From Haloplasma contractile SSD-17B (GTDB lineage: Bacteria; Bacillota_I; Bacilli_A; Haloplasmatales; Haloplasmataceae), in the NCBI RefSeq assembly GCF_000215935.2, contig NZ_AFNU02000001.1:186001-250000 (forward strand): a DNA stretch of 64,000 bases, given 5' to 3'. This document shows, in pieces, positions 1 to 9,364 of the stretch. The notes beneath the pieces were generated by a model. It saw only the letters and a program-made list of their open reading frames with translations, searched no databases and had not been told where the DNA came from. The first letter of the stretch is position 1. The number at the start of each line of letters is the position of its first letter. The position numbers were made by a program, and so were the translations under genes.

Positions 1-193
1 CCTGGTTATTTAGGGAGAGCACACCCTGACTGCAAGTGTGCTTATAACCAAGACTAGTGAATTCACCTTTTGAGTGATGTTAATAGCATCCGGTTTAGAC
101 CGTTATTTCAATTAAGTGGTGATTTTAAATCACAAATAGGGTGGTACCGCGTACTGAGCGTCCTTATATTTATTAAGGACGCTTTTTATTTTG
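1..193 (+). promoter_or_regulatory. T-box riboswitch (tRNA-Phe), 5' end cut by window edge
   Basis: The conserved T-box AGGGTGGTACCGCG lies at 138-151 and is followed by a terminator hairpin (stem 158-166 with 174-182, then a T-rich run). The specifier-loop side reads GTGAATTCACC, placing a UUC phenylalanine codon at 62-64, which fits the downstream pheST genes. Stem I begins before base 1, so the element is incomplete on its 5' side. In this known family, uncharged tRNA-Phe pairs with the specifier and the T-box and prevents termination. Confidence 0.95.
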
Positions 194-289
194 CCCTTTT
201 TTACAAAAACCTAAAATAGTATAAACAATTCAGTCCATTCTACACACGCTATAATAGACTGATAAAATTAAAAGAAAAGGTGATAAACA

Positions 290-1324
290 ATGCTAAAGGA
301 ACTACAAGAACTCGGGTCACAAGCCATAAAAAAGATTGAAGAGACAAAAGATCTAAAAACCTTAAACGACCTACGCGTGAAATATCTCGGTAAAAAAGGA
401 CCGATACAAGAAGTTATGAAAGGGATGAAGGACCTTTCTAAAGAAGAACGTCCAAAAGTTGGACAAGTTTCAAATAAAGTAAAACAAGATATCAGTAATA
501 CAATCGAAGCAAAACGAGAAGCGTTAGAACGTGAAGAGATAAACAAGAAATTAAGAGAAGAAATGATTGATGTAACACTGCCATCTAAAAAACCAGCGAT
601 GGGAATTAGACACCCATTAACTCAAGTTATAGAAGAAATAGAAGACTTATTCATAGGTATGGGTTATAGCATTGCTGAAGGACCTGAGATTGAAGAAGAT
701 CACTACAACTTTGAGATGTTAAATTTACCTAAAAATCATCCTGCAAGGGACATGCAAGACTCATTTTACATTACAGACGAAACGTTGCTACGGACACATA
801 CTTCACCGGTACAAGCACGTACGATGTTAGAAGCAAATGGTAAAGGTCCAATCAAGGTTATTTGTCCTGGAAAAGTATATAGAAGAGACACTGACGATGC
901 CACTCATTCACATCAATTTATGCAAATAGAAGGTTTAGTAATAGATGAAAAAACAACAATGGCCGACTTAAAGGGAACATTAGACATTATTGCGAAAAAA
1001 ATGTTTGGTGAAAACCGTGAAATACGTTTAAGACCATCTTTCTTCCCATTTACTGAACCAAGTGTGGAAGTTGACGTATCATGCGCAAAATGCGACGGTG
1101 ATGGATGTTCTATGTGTAAGGGCACAGGATGGATTGAAATATTAGGTGCTGGTATGGTACATCCAAATGTATTAAAAATGGCCGGCTTCGATCCAGAGAA
1201 ATATCAAGGGTTTGCATTTGGTATTGGACCAGAACGAATTGCGATTTTGAAATATGGAATCGATGATATACGTCATTTCTATACAAACGATGAGCGCTTT
1301 ATAAAACAATTTAACACTAAATAG
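290..1324 (+). CDS. pheS: Phenylalanine--tRNA ligase alpha subunit
   Basis: This is the catalytic subunit of the alpha2beta2 enzyme that charges tRNA-Phe in the cytoplasm. The 344-residue length is normal for Bacilli. The N-terminal ~85 residues are a charged tRNA-binding coiled coil. The class II core shows the motif [13 protein letters not shown], a Cys-rich segment ([12 protein letters not shown]) as in Bacillus PheS, and the C-terminal motif [20 protein letters not shown]. The ATG follows an AAAAGGTGAT ribosome binding site. pheT starts 12 bases downstream, so the two form one operon controlled by the upstream Phe T-box. Confidence 0.97.
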   Translation: MLKELQELGSQAIKKIEETKDLKTLNDLRVKYLGKKGPIQEVMKGMKDLSKEERPKVGQVSNKVKQDISNTIEAKREALEREEINKKLREEMIDVTLPSKKPAMGIRHPLTQVIEEIEDLFIGMGYSIAEGPEIEEDHYNFEMLNLPKNHPARDMQDSFYITDETLLRTHTSPVQARTMLEANGKGPIKVICPGKVYRRDTDDATHSHQFMQIEGLVIDEKTTMADLKGTLDIIAKKMFGENREIRLRPSFFPFTEPSVEVDVSCAKCDGDGCSMCKGTGWIEILGAGMVHPNVLKMAGFDPEKYQGFAFGIGPERIAILKYGIDDIRHFYTNDERFIKQFNTK

Positions 1325-1336
1325 GAGGAATGAATA

Positions 1337-3757
1337 ATGTTAGTCTCATTAAAATGGTTACAAGATTATGTAGATATAAGTGATATAAATGCTTTTGATT
1401 TAGCTGAGAAAATTACCAGAACTGGGATAGAAGTTGAAGCAGTAGAAGTACTTTCTAGTGCAACAGATTGTGTCATTGGTTATGTGCGCTCTATTAAAAA
1501 ACATCCAGAAGCAGACCGTTTAAACATTTGTGAAGTAGAGATTGATGAAAAAGGGAATGAAACGGTGCAGATTATTTGTGGTGCAGCTAATATTGATGCA
1601 AATCAAAAAGTCATTGTTGCAAAAATAGGTGCTGTCTTACCTGGTAACTTTAAGATTAAGAAGGCTAAGCTTCGTGGTGTTGAATCATATGGAATGATTT
1701 GCTCATTAAAAGAGCTTGGAATTGAAAATAAGTTAGTACCTACGGAGTATCAAGATGGAATTTATGTTCTTAGTAAAGATGCACCTGTAGGTACGGATGC
1801 AGTTAACTACTTACGTCTTAACGATACAGTCTTAGAATTTGGATTAACTCCGAATCGAGCGGATTGTCTTTCAATGCTCGGAGTAGCATATGAAGTTGCT
1901 GCTATTTTAGACCGTGAGATAAAATACCCAGACCTCTGTCTAAATGAAAGTGATGAAAAGACAAGCGATCTAATTAAGATCAATCTATCAACTTACGATT
2001 GTCCTGCTTATTATGCAAAGATTATAAGGGATGTAAAAATCAAGCAATCACCTCAGTGGTTACAGTCATACTTAATTGCTTCCGGTATTAGGCCAAAAAA
2101 TAATATTGTTGATTTAACGAATTATGTTATGCTAGAACTTGGTCAGCCGCTTCATGCATTTGATTTAAAAAAATTAAATACGGATGAAATTTTAGTTAGA
2201 AATGCTAAAAAAGATGAAACAATTATTACTCTAGATGGAGAAGAACGAAAACTTATAGCAGAAGATATAGTAATTACAGATGGTGAAAAGCCTGTAGCTT
2301 TGGCTGGTGTTATGGGTGGACAAAATACAGAGATTGATGATCTAACAGAATCAATTATGTTAGAGAGTGCCGTGTTTAGACCGACACCTATAAGAAAAAC
2401 ATCACAGCGTCTAGGACTTAGAAGTGATTCTAGTTCACGTTTTGAGAAGAAAGTTGACCCAAATCGAGTAAAATTGGCAATTGATCGTGCAGCAATGTTG
2501 ATTGAAATTATTGCTAAAGGTGAAACCTTAAAAGGTGTTTCTCATGTTGACAGTTTAGTAAAAGAAAACTTAAACATTGATCTATCTGTCACAAAAGTTA
2601 ATGAAGTATTAGGGACATCTCTTACTAAAACGGATATTGAACAAGTATTCAAACGCTTATCGTTTGAGTATACGGTAAAAAACAATGTATTTACTATATC
2701 AGTACCGACTAGAAGACAAGATATTACGATTAAAGAAGACCTTATTGAAGAAATTGCTAGAATTTATGGATACGATCACATTGAGATGACAATACCTGAA
2801 ACGAACACCGTTGGTAAATTAACCTATAGTCAAGCTACTAGAAGGAAAATAAAGCGTACACTAGAGTCTTGTGGTATGAATGAAGTAATTACTTATTCAC
2901 TTACTAAACAATCGTATCTAAATCGCTTCTTATTAACTGATCACGCCTTTATACCGGTCGCGTTAAAAATGCCTATGAGCGAAGAACGTAAATATATGCG
3001 TCATAGTTTATTACCTCATATGCTTGATGTAGTTGCCTACAATAAGAAGCGAACATTAGAAAATTTATCAATATATGAATTATCGAAGCGCTACTATAAA
3101 ACGGGTGAAAAAACGAAAGAGACCTATCTATTAGCTGGTGTGCTAACAGGTCGACTCAATGAACTAAAATGGAAGAATGAGGTTGAAGTAGCCGATTTCT
3201 TTAATCTAAAAGGAAATATCGAAGTTCTTTTTGAAAAATTAGGTATTAATGAAGACATTAAATTCGTTAAACCTGATGATCGTTTACCAAAAGATTATCA
3301 CCCTGGACGATCGGCTTATATCATGTTCAAGGATTCGTTTATTGGGATCATTGGTGGCATTCATCCAAATACTCAAGGTGAGTTTGATTTAAATGACACG
3401 TATGTATTTGAACTTGAGTTAGAAACATTACTGAAAGATGAACAAGATTTGCTTAAATTCAATCTAATTCCTAAGTACCCTTCAATTACTAGGGATATTG
3501 CGCTAGTTGTCGATGAACAGGTTACAAGCATGGACTTAATTAGTACAATTAAATCGACAGGTAAAAAACTATTAAAAGATGTGGACGTGTTTGATTTATA
3601 TCAAGGAGAACATATTGAGACCGGCAAGAAATCGATAGCATTTTCACTTACTTATCTTGATGAACACAAAACATTGACTGATGATGAAGTTACAAAACGC
3701 CATGAACAAATTGTAAGTGCACTCGAACAAACCTTTAATGCGAGTTTGAGAAAATAA
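1337..3757 (+). CDS. pheT: Phenylalanine--tRNA ligase beta subunit
   Basis: This is the beta subunit of PheRS, 806 residues and full length. In order there is an EMAP/OB-fold tRNA-binding domain (about residues 40-150), the B3/B4 editing domain (about 210-400), the B5 domain, the inactive synthetase-like core, and a C-terminal anticodon-binding FDX-ACB domain (about 710-806; starts near YPSITRDIALVV). The ATG is preceded by AGGAGGAATGAATA, a near-perfect ribosome binding site. It is the second gene of the T-box-controlled operon, and a strong terminator follows directly. Confidence 0.97.
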   Translation: MLVSLKWLQDYVDISDINAFDLAEKITRTGIEVEAVEVLSSATDCVIGYVRSIKKHPEADRLNICEVEIDEKGNETVQIICGAANIDANQKVIVAKIGAVLPGNFKIKKAKLRGVESYGMICSLKELGIENKLVPTEYQDGIYVLSKDAPVGTDAVNYLRLNDTVLEFGLTPNRADCLSMLGVAYEVAAILDREIKYPDLCLNESDEKTSDLIKINLSTYDCPAYYAKIIRDVKIKQSPQWLQSYLIASGIRPKNNIVDLTNYVMLELGQPLHAFDLKKLNTDEILVRNAKKDETIITLDGEERKLIAEDIVITDGEKPVALAGVMGGQNTEIDDLTESIMLESAVFRPTPIRKTSQRLGLRSDSSSRFEKKVDPNRVKLAIDRAAMLIEIIAKGETLKGVSHVDSLVKENLNIDLSVTKVNEVLGTSLTKTDIEQVFKRLSFEYTVKNNVFTISVPTRRQDITIKEDLIEEIARIYGYDHIEMTIPETNTVGKLTYSQATRRKIKRTLESCGMNEVITYSLTKQSYLNRFLLTDHAFIPVALKMPMSEERKYMRHSLLPHMLDVVAYNKKRTLENLSIYELSKRYYKTGEKTKETYLLAGVLTGRLNELKWKNEVEVADFFNLKGNIEVLFEKLGINEDIKFVKPDDRLPKDYHPGRSAYIMFKDSFIGIIGGIHPNTQGEFDLNDTYVFELELETLLKDEQDLLKFNLIPKYPSITRDIALVVDEQVTSMDLISTIKSTGKKLLKDVDVFDLYQGEHIETGKKSIAFSLTYLDEHKTLTDDEVTKRHEQIVSALEQTFNASLRK

Positions 3758-3771
3758 CGCTTTTAAACTAG

Positions 3772-3800
3772 GCCCACTAATCATGTAGTGGGCTTTTTTT
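3772..3800 (+). terminator. Rho-independent terminator of pheST
   Basis: A perfect 8-bp stem, GCCCACTA (3772-3779) with TAGTGGGC (3786-3793), is followed by seven Ts, 14 bases after the pheT stop. Confidence 0.92.
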
Positions 3801-3952
3801 ATAGTGGTCAGACACTTATTTCGACAAATCTATTACTAATAATAGCGTCGATGATTGTTAATTCTATATTTTGTTGAAAATTTATTTTCTCAAATTTACA
3901 TTTATTACAATTTATTCTAATATTCGCTAAAATGATAAGTGGGGGTGCAAAT

Positions 3953-5239
3953 ATGAATTCAAAGATTGCAGAACAAATCGTTTCTTATCGTTTGCAGAAT
4001 GATGTGAATATAGAGGCAAGCAAAAATATTGGTTATCTAATTAAAAAGGAACGATTAAAAAGAGATTTACGTTTAACTGATGTTGCAAAAGGGATCTGTT
4101 CATTATCGTACTTAAGCAAAATTGAAAATAATGCGATCGAGCCTAATGACTATATAGTTGAGGAGATTTGTAAACGATTAGGTATTACGCCTATTGTAGA
4201 CAATCAAAAAGGCGATTCTAAAACTAATTTGTTGACGTTACTTGTAAACGATATTGAGAGAAAAACAGATGACAATATTAAACATCATATAAATGTTTTA
4301 AAAACATCATTTAAAAATGACGATGACCACCTTACTAGATTAATACACCTAACGTATAGCATTTATATGTCTGATTTGAGTAAATCAAAATCATTATGTC
4401 AAGATTTGTTTAAAATACATAATCACTTTTCAAACTATGAACTCTGTATATTTTATGAACAACTCGGTAGTTACCATCTTCTAAGGAAAGATTATGAAGA
4501 TGCATTAAGGTTTCTAACGCTTAGTTATAAGCTTATGAAACGATTGGGATTGAACCGACCTCTGTTAATTTATAAACTAGCATGGGTACATTATGTGGGG
4601 AATCGTAAGTACAAGAGTTATTTATATGCACGTAGCGCGAGTCAGTTATTTAGTGAACAAAATAGTTTCTTTCGAAAGATACAGACTGAAATTCTGATAT
4701 CATTATGTCTAGCTCAAGAAGATTATACATTATCTTTAGAAAAGTATAACAATCTCATTCAGACAACCGATCATCTTAACTTTCATCAATTGAATTATAT
4801 ATGTCGATTTAATTTAGGTCTATTATACATAGAATATCAAGAATATACCGAGGCGCTAACTGTATATAAGACACTATATAAAAAGGCTGACAAGAATGAT
4901 TTAGATGCACTCCTTAAGATTATTTATATTTACTTAAAAATTGAGGACCACAATTCAGTAAGACACTATCTTGAAAAATTAGATTCAATTGACACAAATC
5001 TAGAAAAGAAGTTCATCTATGAACATTATTTCAAAATTATATTAAATGATTATAATGGGATTAACTTATTAAAATTTTATAGAAACCACGCACTTCCATA
5101 TGCCAGAAAAGAAAAAAATGTTGATTTAGAGATTATATTTTTACAACAACGTGCTTCCTTATATGAAAGGGAAGGAAGATATAAAGATGCATTAGAGGAT
5201 TATAAAAAAATAACAAAAAAGGCAGGGGTTTTAAAATGA
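3953..5239 (+). CDS. RRNPP-type regulator: XRE helix-turn-helix plus TPR repeats
   Basis: The protein has 428 residues from the preferred ATG, which follows GGGGGTG; an in-frame ATG at 3932 has no ribosome binding site. Residues about 27-78 form an XRE-type helix-turn-helix (LTDVAKGICSLSYLSKIENN). The rest is helical and tyrosine-rich, with TPR-like pairs such as DYEDALRFLTLSYKLMKRLG and a final GRYKDALEDYKKI. This architecture is that of PlcR, NprR and related RRNPP regulators, which bind imported oligopeptides with their TPR superhelix. The stop overlaps the start of a small exported-peptide gene, the usual receptor-signal layout. A candidate promoter is TTGAAA (3874) 17 bases before TACATT (3897). 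Targets are unknown. Confidence 0.82.
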   Translation: MNSKIAEQIVSYRLQNDVNIEASKNIGYLIKKERLKRDLRLTDVAKGICSLSYLSKIENNAIEPNDYIVEEICKRLGITPIVDNQKGDSKTNLLTLLVNDIERKTDDNIKHHINVLKTSFKNDDDHLTRLIHLTYSIYMSDLSKSKSLCQDLFKIHNHFSNYELCIFYEQLGSYHLLRKDYEDALRFLTLSYKLMKRLGLNRPLLIYKLAWVHYVGNRKYKSYLYARSASQLFSEQNSFFRKIQTEILISLCLAQEDYTLSLEKYNNLIQTTDHLNFHQLNYICRFNLGLLYIEYQEYTEALTVYKTLYKKADKNDLDALLKIIYIYLKIEDHNSVRHYLEKLDSIDTNLEKKFIYEHYFKIILNDYNGINLLKFYRNHALPYARKEKNVDLEIIFLQQRASLYEREGRYKDALEDYKKITKKAGVLK

Positions 5240-5571
5240 AGCGATATCTAATAAAGGTTAGTTGGATTTTTGTAGGTTCTATTGTTCTATTTTCGTTCGT
5301 ATGTAGTTCTAATGCCAAAATTGAATTGATATTCGAACAAATCAAACAAACTACTTACATTCCGGTTCAGAAAGTATTTAATGAGGATACTCGTACTAAA
5401 AATAAAAATTGTTCAATCAGTTTAGATACCCATTTTGAAGATGAAATTGAAGCAAAAGTTGTGTCTACAATCGAGTATAGAAAATCCATAGCTTTAATTG
5501 CGGATATAAGTGTTGATGAACCGAATAGCACACAACCAGGAGGTGATGAAAAGTTGCCTGACCCGGTGTAG
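5236..5571 (+). CDS. Small exported pro-peptide, candidate cognate signal of the upstream regulator
   Basis: This 111-residue protein overlaps the regulator stop by four bases (ATGA), and GGCAGGGG eight bases upstream can serve as its ribosome binding site, so it is probably translationally coupled. Residues 1-27 are a typical Sec signal peptide (basic start, hydrophobic core, cut near SSNA). The remainder is hydrophilic and acidic and ends with EKLPDPV. In PlcR/PapR, NprR/NprX and Rap/Phr pairs the receptor gene is followed by a small exported precursor whose C-terminal 5-8 residues are the signal; by analogy LPDPV or a slightly longer tail could be the mature peptide. It is longer than classical precursors (about 40-50 residues), so an unrelated secreted protein is possible. 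Confidence 0.65.
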   Translation: MKRYLIKVSWIFVGSIVLFSFVCSSNAKIELIFEQIKQTTYIPVQKVFNEDTRTKNKNCSISLDTHFEDEIEAKVVSTIEYRKSIALIADISVDEPNSTQPGGDEKLPDPV

Positions 5572-5799
5572 AGACCGGAACGGATGTTTTTAATAAAATA
5601 GTGTTAAAATAGGAAGAATGTTATAAAAAAATGGTGTAGAATGAAGTTATTATAAGTTCTCTTTTGTGATCAAGTTTTAAAAGAGCATATTATTTCGTAT
5701 TTAATTAGGCAATTTATATTACTTTTATTACTTTCTTATCATTTTTTGACAATTTATTCGAGCGTTGTCATGATATTATTTTTTCGAGAGGTGGTAGAA

Positions 5800-6006
5800 G
5801 TGATTAATTTACGTATCGTCTATAACTATAGATATAAAGTTTGGGAATTATACCATGAGGATGTAAATGAGATGTTAGCGCAGGATAAAAACATCTATAA
5901 TTTAATTCTAGTAGCTGATTCAATTGCAAAATTAATCAAACCTTCTAGAGTTGTATTCATCCCCCAGGAAATAATCAAAGAAATCTTAATTAATGAGTAT
6001 TGCTAA
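5800..6006 (+). CDS. Small conserved-looking protein of unknown function
   Basis: I do not recognise this 68-residue protein. The chosen GTG start sits six bases after AGAGGTGG. An in-frame TTG at 5746 is more likely part of a TTGACA promoter element than a start. The product is soluble-looking, rich in Ile, Tyr and Lys, with no membrane segment, signal peptide or Cys pair; its single Cys is the last residue. A hairpin terminator follows, so it is probably a single-gene transcript located after the peptide-signalling pair. Confidence 0.55.
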   Translation: MINLRIVYNYRYKVWELYHEDVNEMLAQDKNIYNLILVADSIAKLIKPSRVVFIPQEIIKEILINEYC

Positions 6007-6029
6007 TTCTTATTTTATAGAGATCATCG

Positions 6030-6059
6030 AACCGCGGCTTTTAGGCTGTGGTTTTTATT
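6030..6059 (+). terminator. Rho-independent terminator
   Basis: A 9-bp stem, AACCGCGGC (6030-6038) with GCTGTGGTT (6045-6053), contains two G-T wobbles and is followed by TTTATTTT. Confidence 0.8.
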
Positions 6060-6409
6060 TTGTATGAATCAACCAGTGATTTCAATAAATAATAAAAATC
6101 ATCCAAAAATAGAATTCATTACACAACGCATTGAATTTATAAGGGAGGGATTTCACCATTAGAACCCTTTAACATTTTGATTAAACTATTTATAGATAAA
6201 GATAAGATTTAAGTGAAAAAAGACACTTGGAGTCTTATCATATATTCGGTTTAATGGTTTATTCTTTATAATTGAATCCCTTTATTTTTATACTTAGTTG
6301 AGTTATAATGGATATGAGTGGAAAAAGGTACATAATTTGTAATTATTATGTATTAATAAACACAATATCTTTCATAATAAAATAACAAAATAACTACGAG
6401 GTGTATAGA
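6060..6409. other. Intergenic region, no gene recognised
   Basis: This is A+T-rich sequence between a terminator and a GNAT gene. I see no ORF with a ribosome binding site. A TATAAT-like hexamer at about 6305 lacks a well-spaced -35 element. GAGGTG at 6398-6403 is the ribosome binding site of the next gene. Confidence 0.5.
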
Positions 6410-6688
6410 ATGGAAAATCATCGTTTTGATATCTTAATGAATAAAATTGAACTCTATGTTGAAGAACATGCAGTCGGCAGCATTACTTACTCTAGAGAAA
6501 AAGACGTTATAGTCGCTACTTATATTTATGTTGAACCTGAGGAGCGTGGTAAAGGATATGCAGGGCAACTAATCAATGAGCTTATTCGCTTTGCAGGGGA
6601 AAACAAATCAAAGATAAAAGCGGTTTGTCCTGTAATTAAACGGAACCTAGAAGAACACCAATCTGATATTTTAACAGATGAAATCTAA
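6410..6688 (+). CDS. Small GNAT-fold N-acetyltransferase (YjdJ/Acetyltransf_CG type)
   Basis: The 92-residue protein matches the short acetyltransferase family that lacks the N-terminal part of a standard GNAT. The acetyl-CoA pyrophosphate loop is ERGKGYAG (residues 45-52), preceded by the strand IVATYIYVEPE and followed by a helix and a short strand with AVCPVIKRN, whose Cys is typical of the subgroup. The start is ATG 6410 with GAGGTG seven bases upstream; an in-frame GTG at 6401 lies inside that ribosome binding site and was rejected. The substrate is unknown. It stands alone, with no clear terminator before the next gene. Confidence 0.8.
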   Translation: MENHRFDILMNKIELYVEEHAVGSITYSREKDVIVATYIYVEPEERGKGYAGQLINELIRFAGENKSKIKAVCPVIKRNLEEHQSDILTDEI

Positions 6689-6832
6689 TTATATTTAAGG
6701 AAAGCATAATATAGTAACTAACTACTAATAGTAAATGAATGACTATAAATTTCTTCTTTAATAATCAGAATCGTAATAAAAAACATAAATAAGTAAAGGA
6801 TATTAAAGTAAATGGAAATGGAGTATGTAAAC

Positions 6833-7570
6833 ATGTATATCTCATCAGTTAATAATAGCAAGGTAAAACAGTGGTCGAAACTAATCCGTCAAAAAAAGAT
6901 GCGGGATGAAATGAATTCCTATATCGTAGAAGGTTATCATTTAGTTGAAGAAGCATTACAGGCAGGGCTTGTAGAGCAGTTAATCGTATCGGAAGATGAG
7001 CATCATCAATTTGATTTTGAAACCGTCTATACTGTGTCAGATGCTGTTATGAAAAAAATATCGGATATGGTTTCTCCGCAAGGGGTGCTTGCTGTCTGCC
7101 GTCAAAATAATTCTGTTCCGTCTAGTTCAAATAGATTATTATTATTAGACGGTATTCAGGACCCTGGTAACCTAGGTACAATTATTCGAACGGCTGATGC
7201 CTTTAAATTTGATGGAATAGTAATGAGTGAAGATACTGTTGACTTATATAATCCTAAAGTAATACGTTCTACACAAGGTTCTTTATTTAGAGTGCCGGTT
7301 TTAAAGGCAAACTTATTTGACTATATTAATAAGTTAAAAGCACGTAACATTCTAGTATATGGTACATGTTTGAATGGCCGTCCTCTTAGTGAATTAAATA
7401 CTAGTTCCGAACATAATGTAGCAATTCTCCTTGGAAACGAAGGGAATGGTGTTCGTGATGACTATTTACAACTAACTGATGAAAACCTCTTTATCGAAAT
7501 GTCTGGCGAATCGGAATCATTAAATGTGGCTGTTGCTGCTGCGATTTTCATGTATCATTTTAAAATATAA
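6833..7570 (+). CDS. TrmH/SpoU-family RNA 2'-O-methyltransferase (YsgA-like)
   Basis: This is a SPOUT methyltransferase that methylates ribose in rRNA or tRNA using S-adenosylmethionine. The N-terminal substrate-binding domain (about residues 5-90) precedes the knotted catalytic domain with the three SpoU motifs: DPGNLGTIIRTADAF, LLGNEGNGVRDDY and SESLNVAVAAAIFMYH. In Bacillus subtilis ysgA is next to pheS; here the homologue is 3 kb beyond pheT, which supports the assignment. ATG 6833 was chosen because ATGGAG lies nine bases upstream and the protein then starts like YsgA; in-frame ATGs at 6812 and 6818 are possible. The target nucleotide cannot be inferred. Confidence 0.88.
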   Translation: MYISSVNNSKVKQWSKLIRQKKMRDEMNSYIVEGYHLVEEALQAGLVEQLIVSEDEHHQFDFETVYTVSDAVMKKISDMVSPQGVLAVCRQNNSVPSSSNRLLLLDGIQDPGNLGTIIRTADAFKFDGIVMSEDTVDLYNPKVIRSTQGSLFRVPVLKANLFDYINKLKARNILVYGTCLNGRPLSELNTSSEHNVAILLGNEGNGVRDDYLQLTDENLFIEMSGESESLNVAVAAAIFMYHFKI

Positions 7571-7588
7571 AAAATATGGTAAAAGTTA

Positions 7589-7617
7589 TTGAACTTAGTG
7601 GGGGATTGTGCTATTAT
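7589..7617 (+). promoter_or_regulatory. SigmaA-type promoter of the rimP-infB operon
   Basis: TTGAAC (7589-7594) and TATTAT (7612-7617) are separated by 17 bases. A start near 7624 would give a leader of about 95 bases before rimP. Confidence 0.65.
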
Positions 7618-7648
7618 TAAATATGGTAAAAAATACTTGTTATTAGAG

Positions 7649-7676
7649 GAGTGGGGTTTATCCCCGCTCTTTATAT
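7649..7676 (+). promoter_or_regulatory. Leader hairpin of rimP (possible attenuator)
   Basis: An 8-bp stem, GAGTGGGG (7649-7656) with CCCCGCTC (7662-7669), has one T-G wobble and a TTTAT loop, and is followed by TTTATATTT. It lies inside the predicted leader, so it could attenuate the operon or bind a product. The T run is interrupted, so a weak terminator of an upstream transcript is also possible. Confidence 0.5.
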
Positions 7677-7718
7677 TTAACATCACAATTAATCATATAT
7701 TTAAATTGAGGTGAAATT

Positions 7719-8186
7719 ATGTCAACAATAGTTGAGTATTGCACAAAGATTGGACAACCTATTATTGAACAGATGGGCTATGAATTAGTAGATGTCGAAT
7801 ATGCCAAAGAAGGGAACAGACAGTTCCTGCGCTATTACGTAGATAAAGAAGGTGGAATTGACATCGAAGAGTGTGCATTAATTAGTGAAAAAATTGGTGA
7901 TGAACTTGATCGTAATGATCCAATAAAAGATGAATATATGTTAGAAATATCTTCTCCAGGTGCAGAAAAGCCCCTGAAAACGAAAGAAGCAATAAAACGT
8001 TCTATTGGTGAATATGTATATATTAAAGTATACAAAACAGTAAATGGAATGAAAGAGTTCGAAGGAGATCTTGTTAATTTTGAAGATGATACGGTTACTC
8101 TTGAATATAAGGATAAAAATATAAAGAAAAAAGTTAAAATTGAATATGATCTTATTGCTAAAATGCGATTAGCAATAAAGTTTTAA
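7719..8186 (+). CDS. rimP: Ribosome maturation factor RimP
   Basis: RimP assists 30S subunit maturation. The 155-residue length and two-domain structure are normal: an N-terminal alpha/beta domain (residues 1-80; GYELVDVEYAKEGNRQFLRY, then DIEECALISEKIGDELD and ISSPGAEKPLK) and a C-terminal SH3-like barrel (about 85-155). GAGGTGAAATT precedes the ATG. It heads the conserved rimP-nusA-ylxR-ylxQ-infB-rbfA operon, with nusA 14 bases downstream, so ribosome assembly and transcription/translation initiation factors are co-expressed. Confidence 0.96.
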   Translation: MSTIVEYCTKIGQPIIEQMGYELVDVEYAKEGNRQFLRYYVDKEGGIDIEECALISEKIGDELDRNDPIKDEYMLEISSPGAEKPLKTKEAIKRSIGEYVYIKVYKTVNGMKEFEGDLVNFEDDTVTLEYKDKNIKKKVKIEYDLIAKMRLAIKF

Positions 8187-8200
8187 GGAGGTAAATAGAA

Positions 8201-9319
8201 GTGATCAGTAAAGAGTTTTTTAGAGTCCTTGAAGAGATAGAAAAAGAAAAAGGGATTCCTAAGGATTACATTTTAGAGGCTGTCGAGCAAGCGCTTATGT
8301 CTGCGTACAAAAAGAACTATGACCGTCAAGCAGATGTTCGTGTTGAAATGAGAGAAAAATCAAATAAAATACTTGTTTTTGGACGAAAACAGGTAGTAGA
8401 AGAGGTTACTAATCCATCAAGAGAAATATCACTTGTTGATGCGAAAGCGATTAATAAGAAATATACATTCGATGATTATGTTGAAGAGGAAGTAACACCT
8501 AAAGACTTTGGTAGAATCGCTGCACAGTCAGCTAAACAACGCGTGATTCAAGCTGTTGTTGAAGCAGAGCGTAATATTATATATGAAGAGTATATAGATC
8601 GCGAACTTGATTTGATCACAGGAATCATGAATCGTAGTGACAAGCGTAATGTATATATTAGCCTTGGGAAAACTGAAGGTATTTTACCTATGAAAGAAAT
8701 GCTACCTCAAGAAAAATTCATTCCTAACGAACGAATTAAGGTTATTATTAGTAAAGTGGATAAAACAACTAAAGGACCTGTTATTTACTTATCGAGAATT
8801 CACCCATTAGTTGTTAAACGTTTATTTGAACGTGAAGTACCTGAAATTTACGACGGAATTGTTGAAGTAAAAGCAGTAGCACGTGATGCAGGTGATCGAA
8901 GTAAAATTCTAGTCGAATCACACGACGAAAATGTTGATCCAATAGGAGCATGTATCGGTACGAATAAATCGCGAATCAATCTAATAATTGATGAATTACA
9001 AGGTGAAAATATAGATATTGCAGCCTTTGATCAGGATCCTCGTACATTAATTGCCAATGCATTAAGTCCTGCTAGTGTTGTAGCAGTGAATATTAAGGAT
9101 GAAAATAATAAACAGTCAGTGGTAATCGTACCAGATCATCAATTATCGTTAGCAATTGGTAAGAGAGGTCAAAATGCAAAACTAGCACACCAATTAACTG
9201 GTTGGAAAATAGATATAAAGTCAGAGATGCAAGCAAAAGAATTAGGAATTAACTATAAACCTTTAAATGCAGAACTTCAAAAAGGACAGCAAGTAGAAAC
9301 TGACGAAACTCTTTCTTAA
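8201..9319 (+). CDS. nusA: Transcription termination/antitermination factor NusA
   Basis: NusA binds RNA polymerase and modulates pausing, termination and antitermination. The 372 residues comprise the N-terminal polymerase-binding domain (1-125), an S1 domain (about 130-200), and KH1 and KH2 (about 205-350; GACIGTNKSRINLIIDEL and SLAIGKRGQNAKLAHQLTGW). There are no C-terminal acidic repeats, as is usual in Bacilli. The start is GTG, supported by AAGGAGGTAAATAGAA just upstream; no ATG fits. Confidence 0.97.
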   Translation: MISKEFFRVLEEIEKEKGIPKDYILEAVEQALMSAYKKNYDRQADVRVEMREKSNKILVFGRKQVVEEVTNPSREISLVDAKAINKKYTFDDYVEEEVTPKDFGRIAAQSAKQRVIQAVVEAERNIIYEEYIDRELDLITGIMNRSDKRNVYISLGKTEGILPMKEMLPQEKFIPNERIKVIISKVDKTTKGPVIYLSRIHPLVVKRLFEREVPEIYDGIVEVKAVARDAGDRSKILVESHDENVDPIGACIGTNKSRINLIIDELQGENIDIAAFDQDPRTLIANALSPASVVAVNIKDENNKQSVVIVPDHQLSLAIGKRGQNAKLAHQLTGWKIDIKSEMQAKELGINYKPLNAELQKGQQVETDETLS

Positions 9320-9364
9320 ACTATTAATATTGATGTGTAATACGTTTCAAAGAAGGTGATCACA

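Noticed and set aside
5746-5799. TTG at 5746 as start of the 68-residue protein
   Set aside because: The TTG is part of a TTGACA hexamer and lacks a ribosome binding site; GTG 5800 has one.
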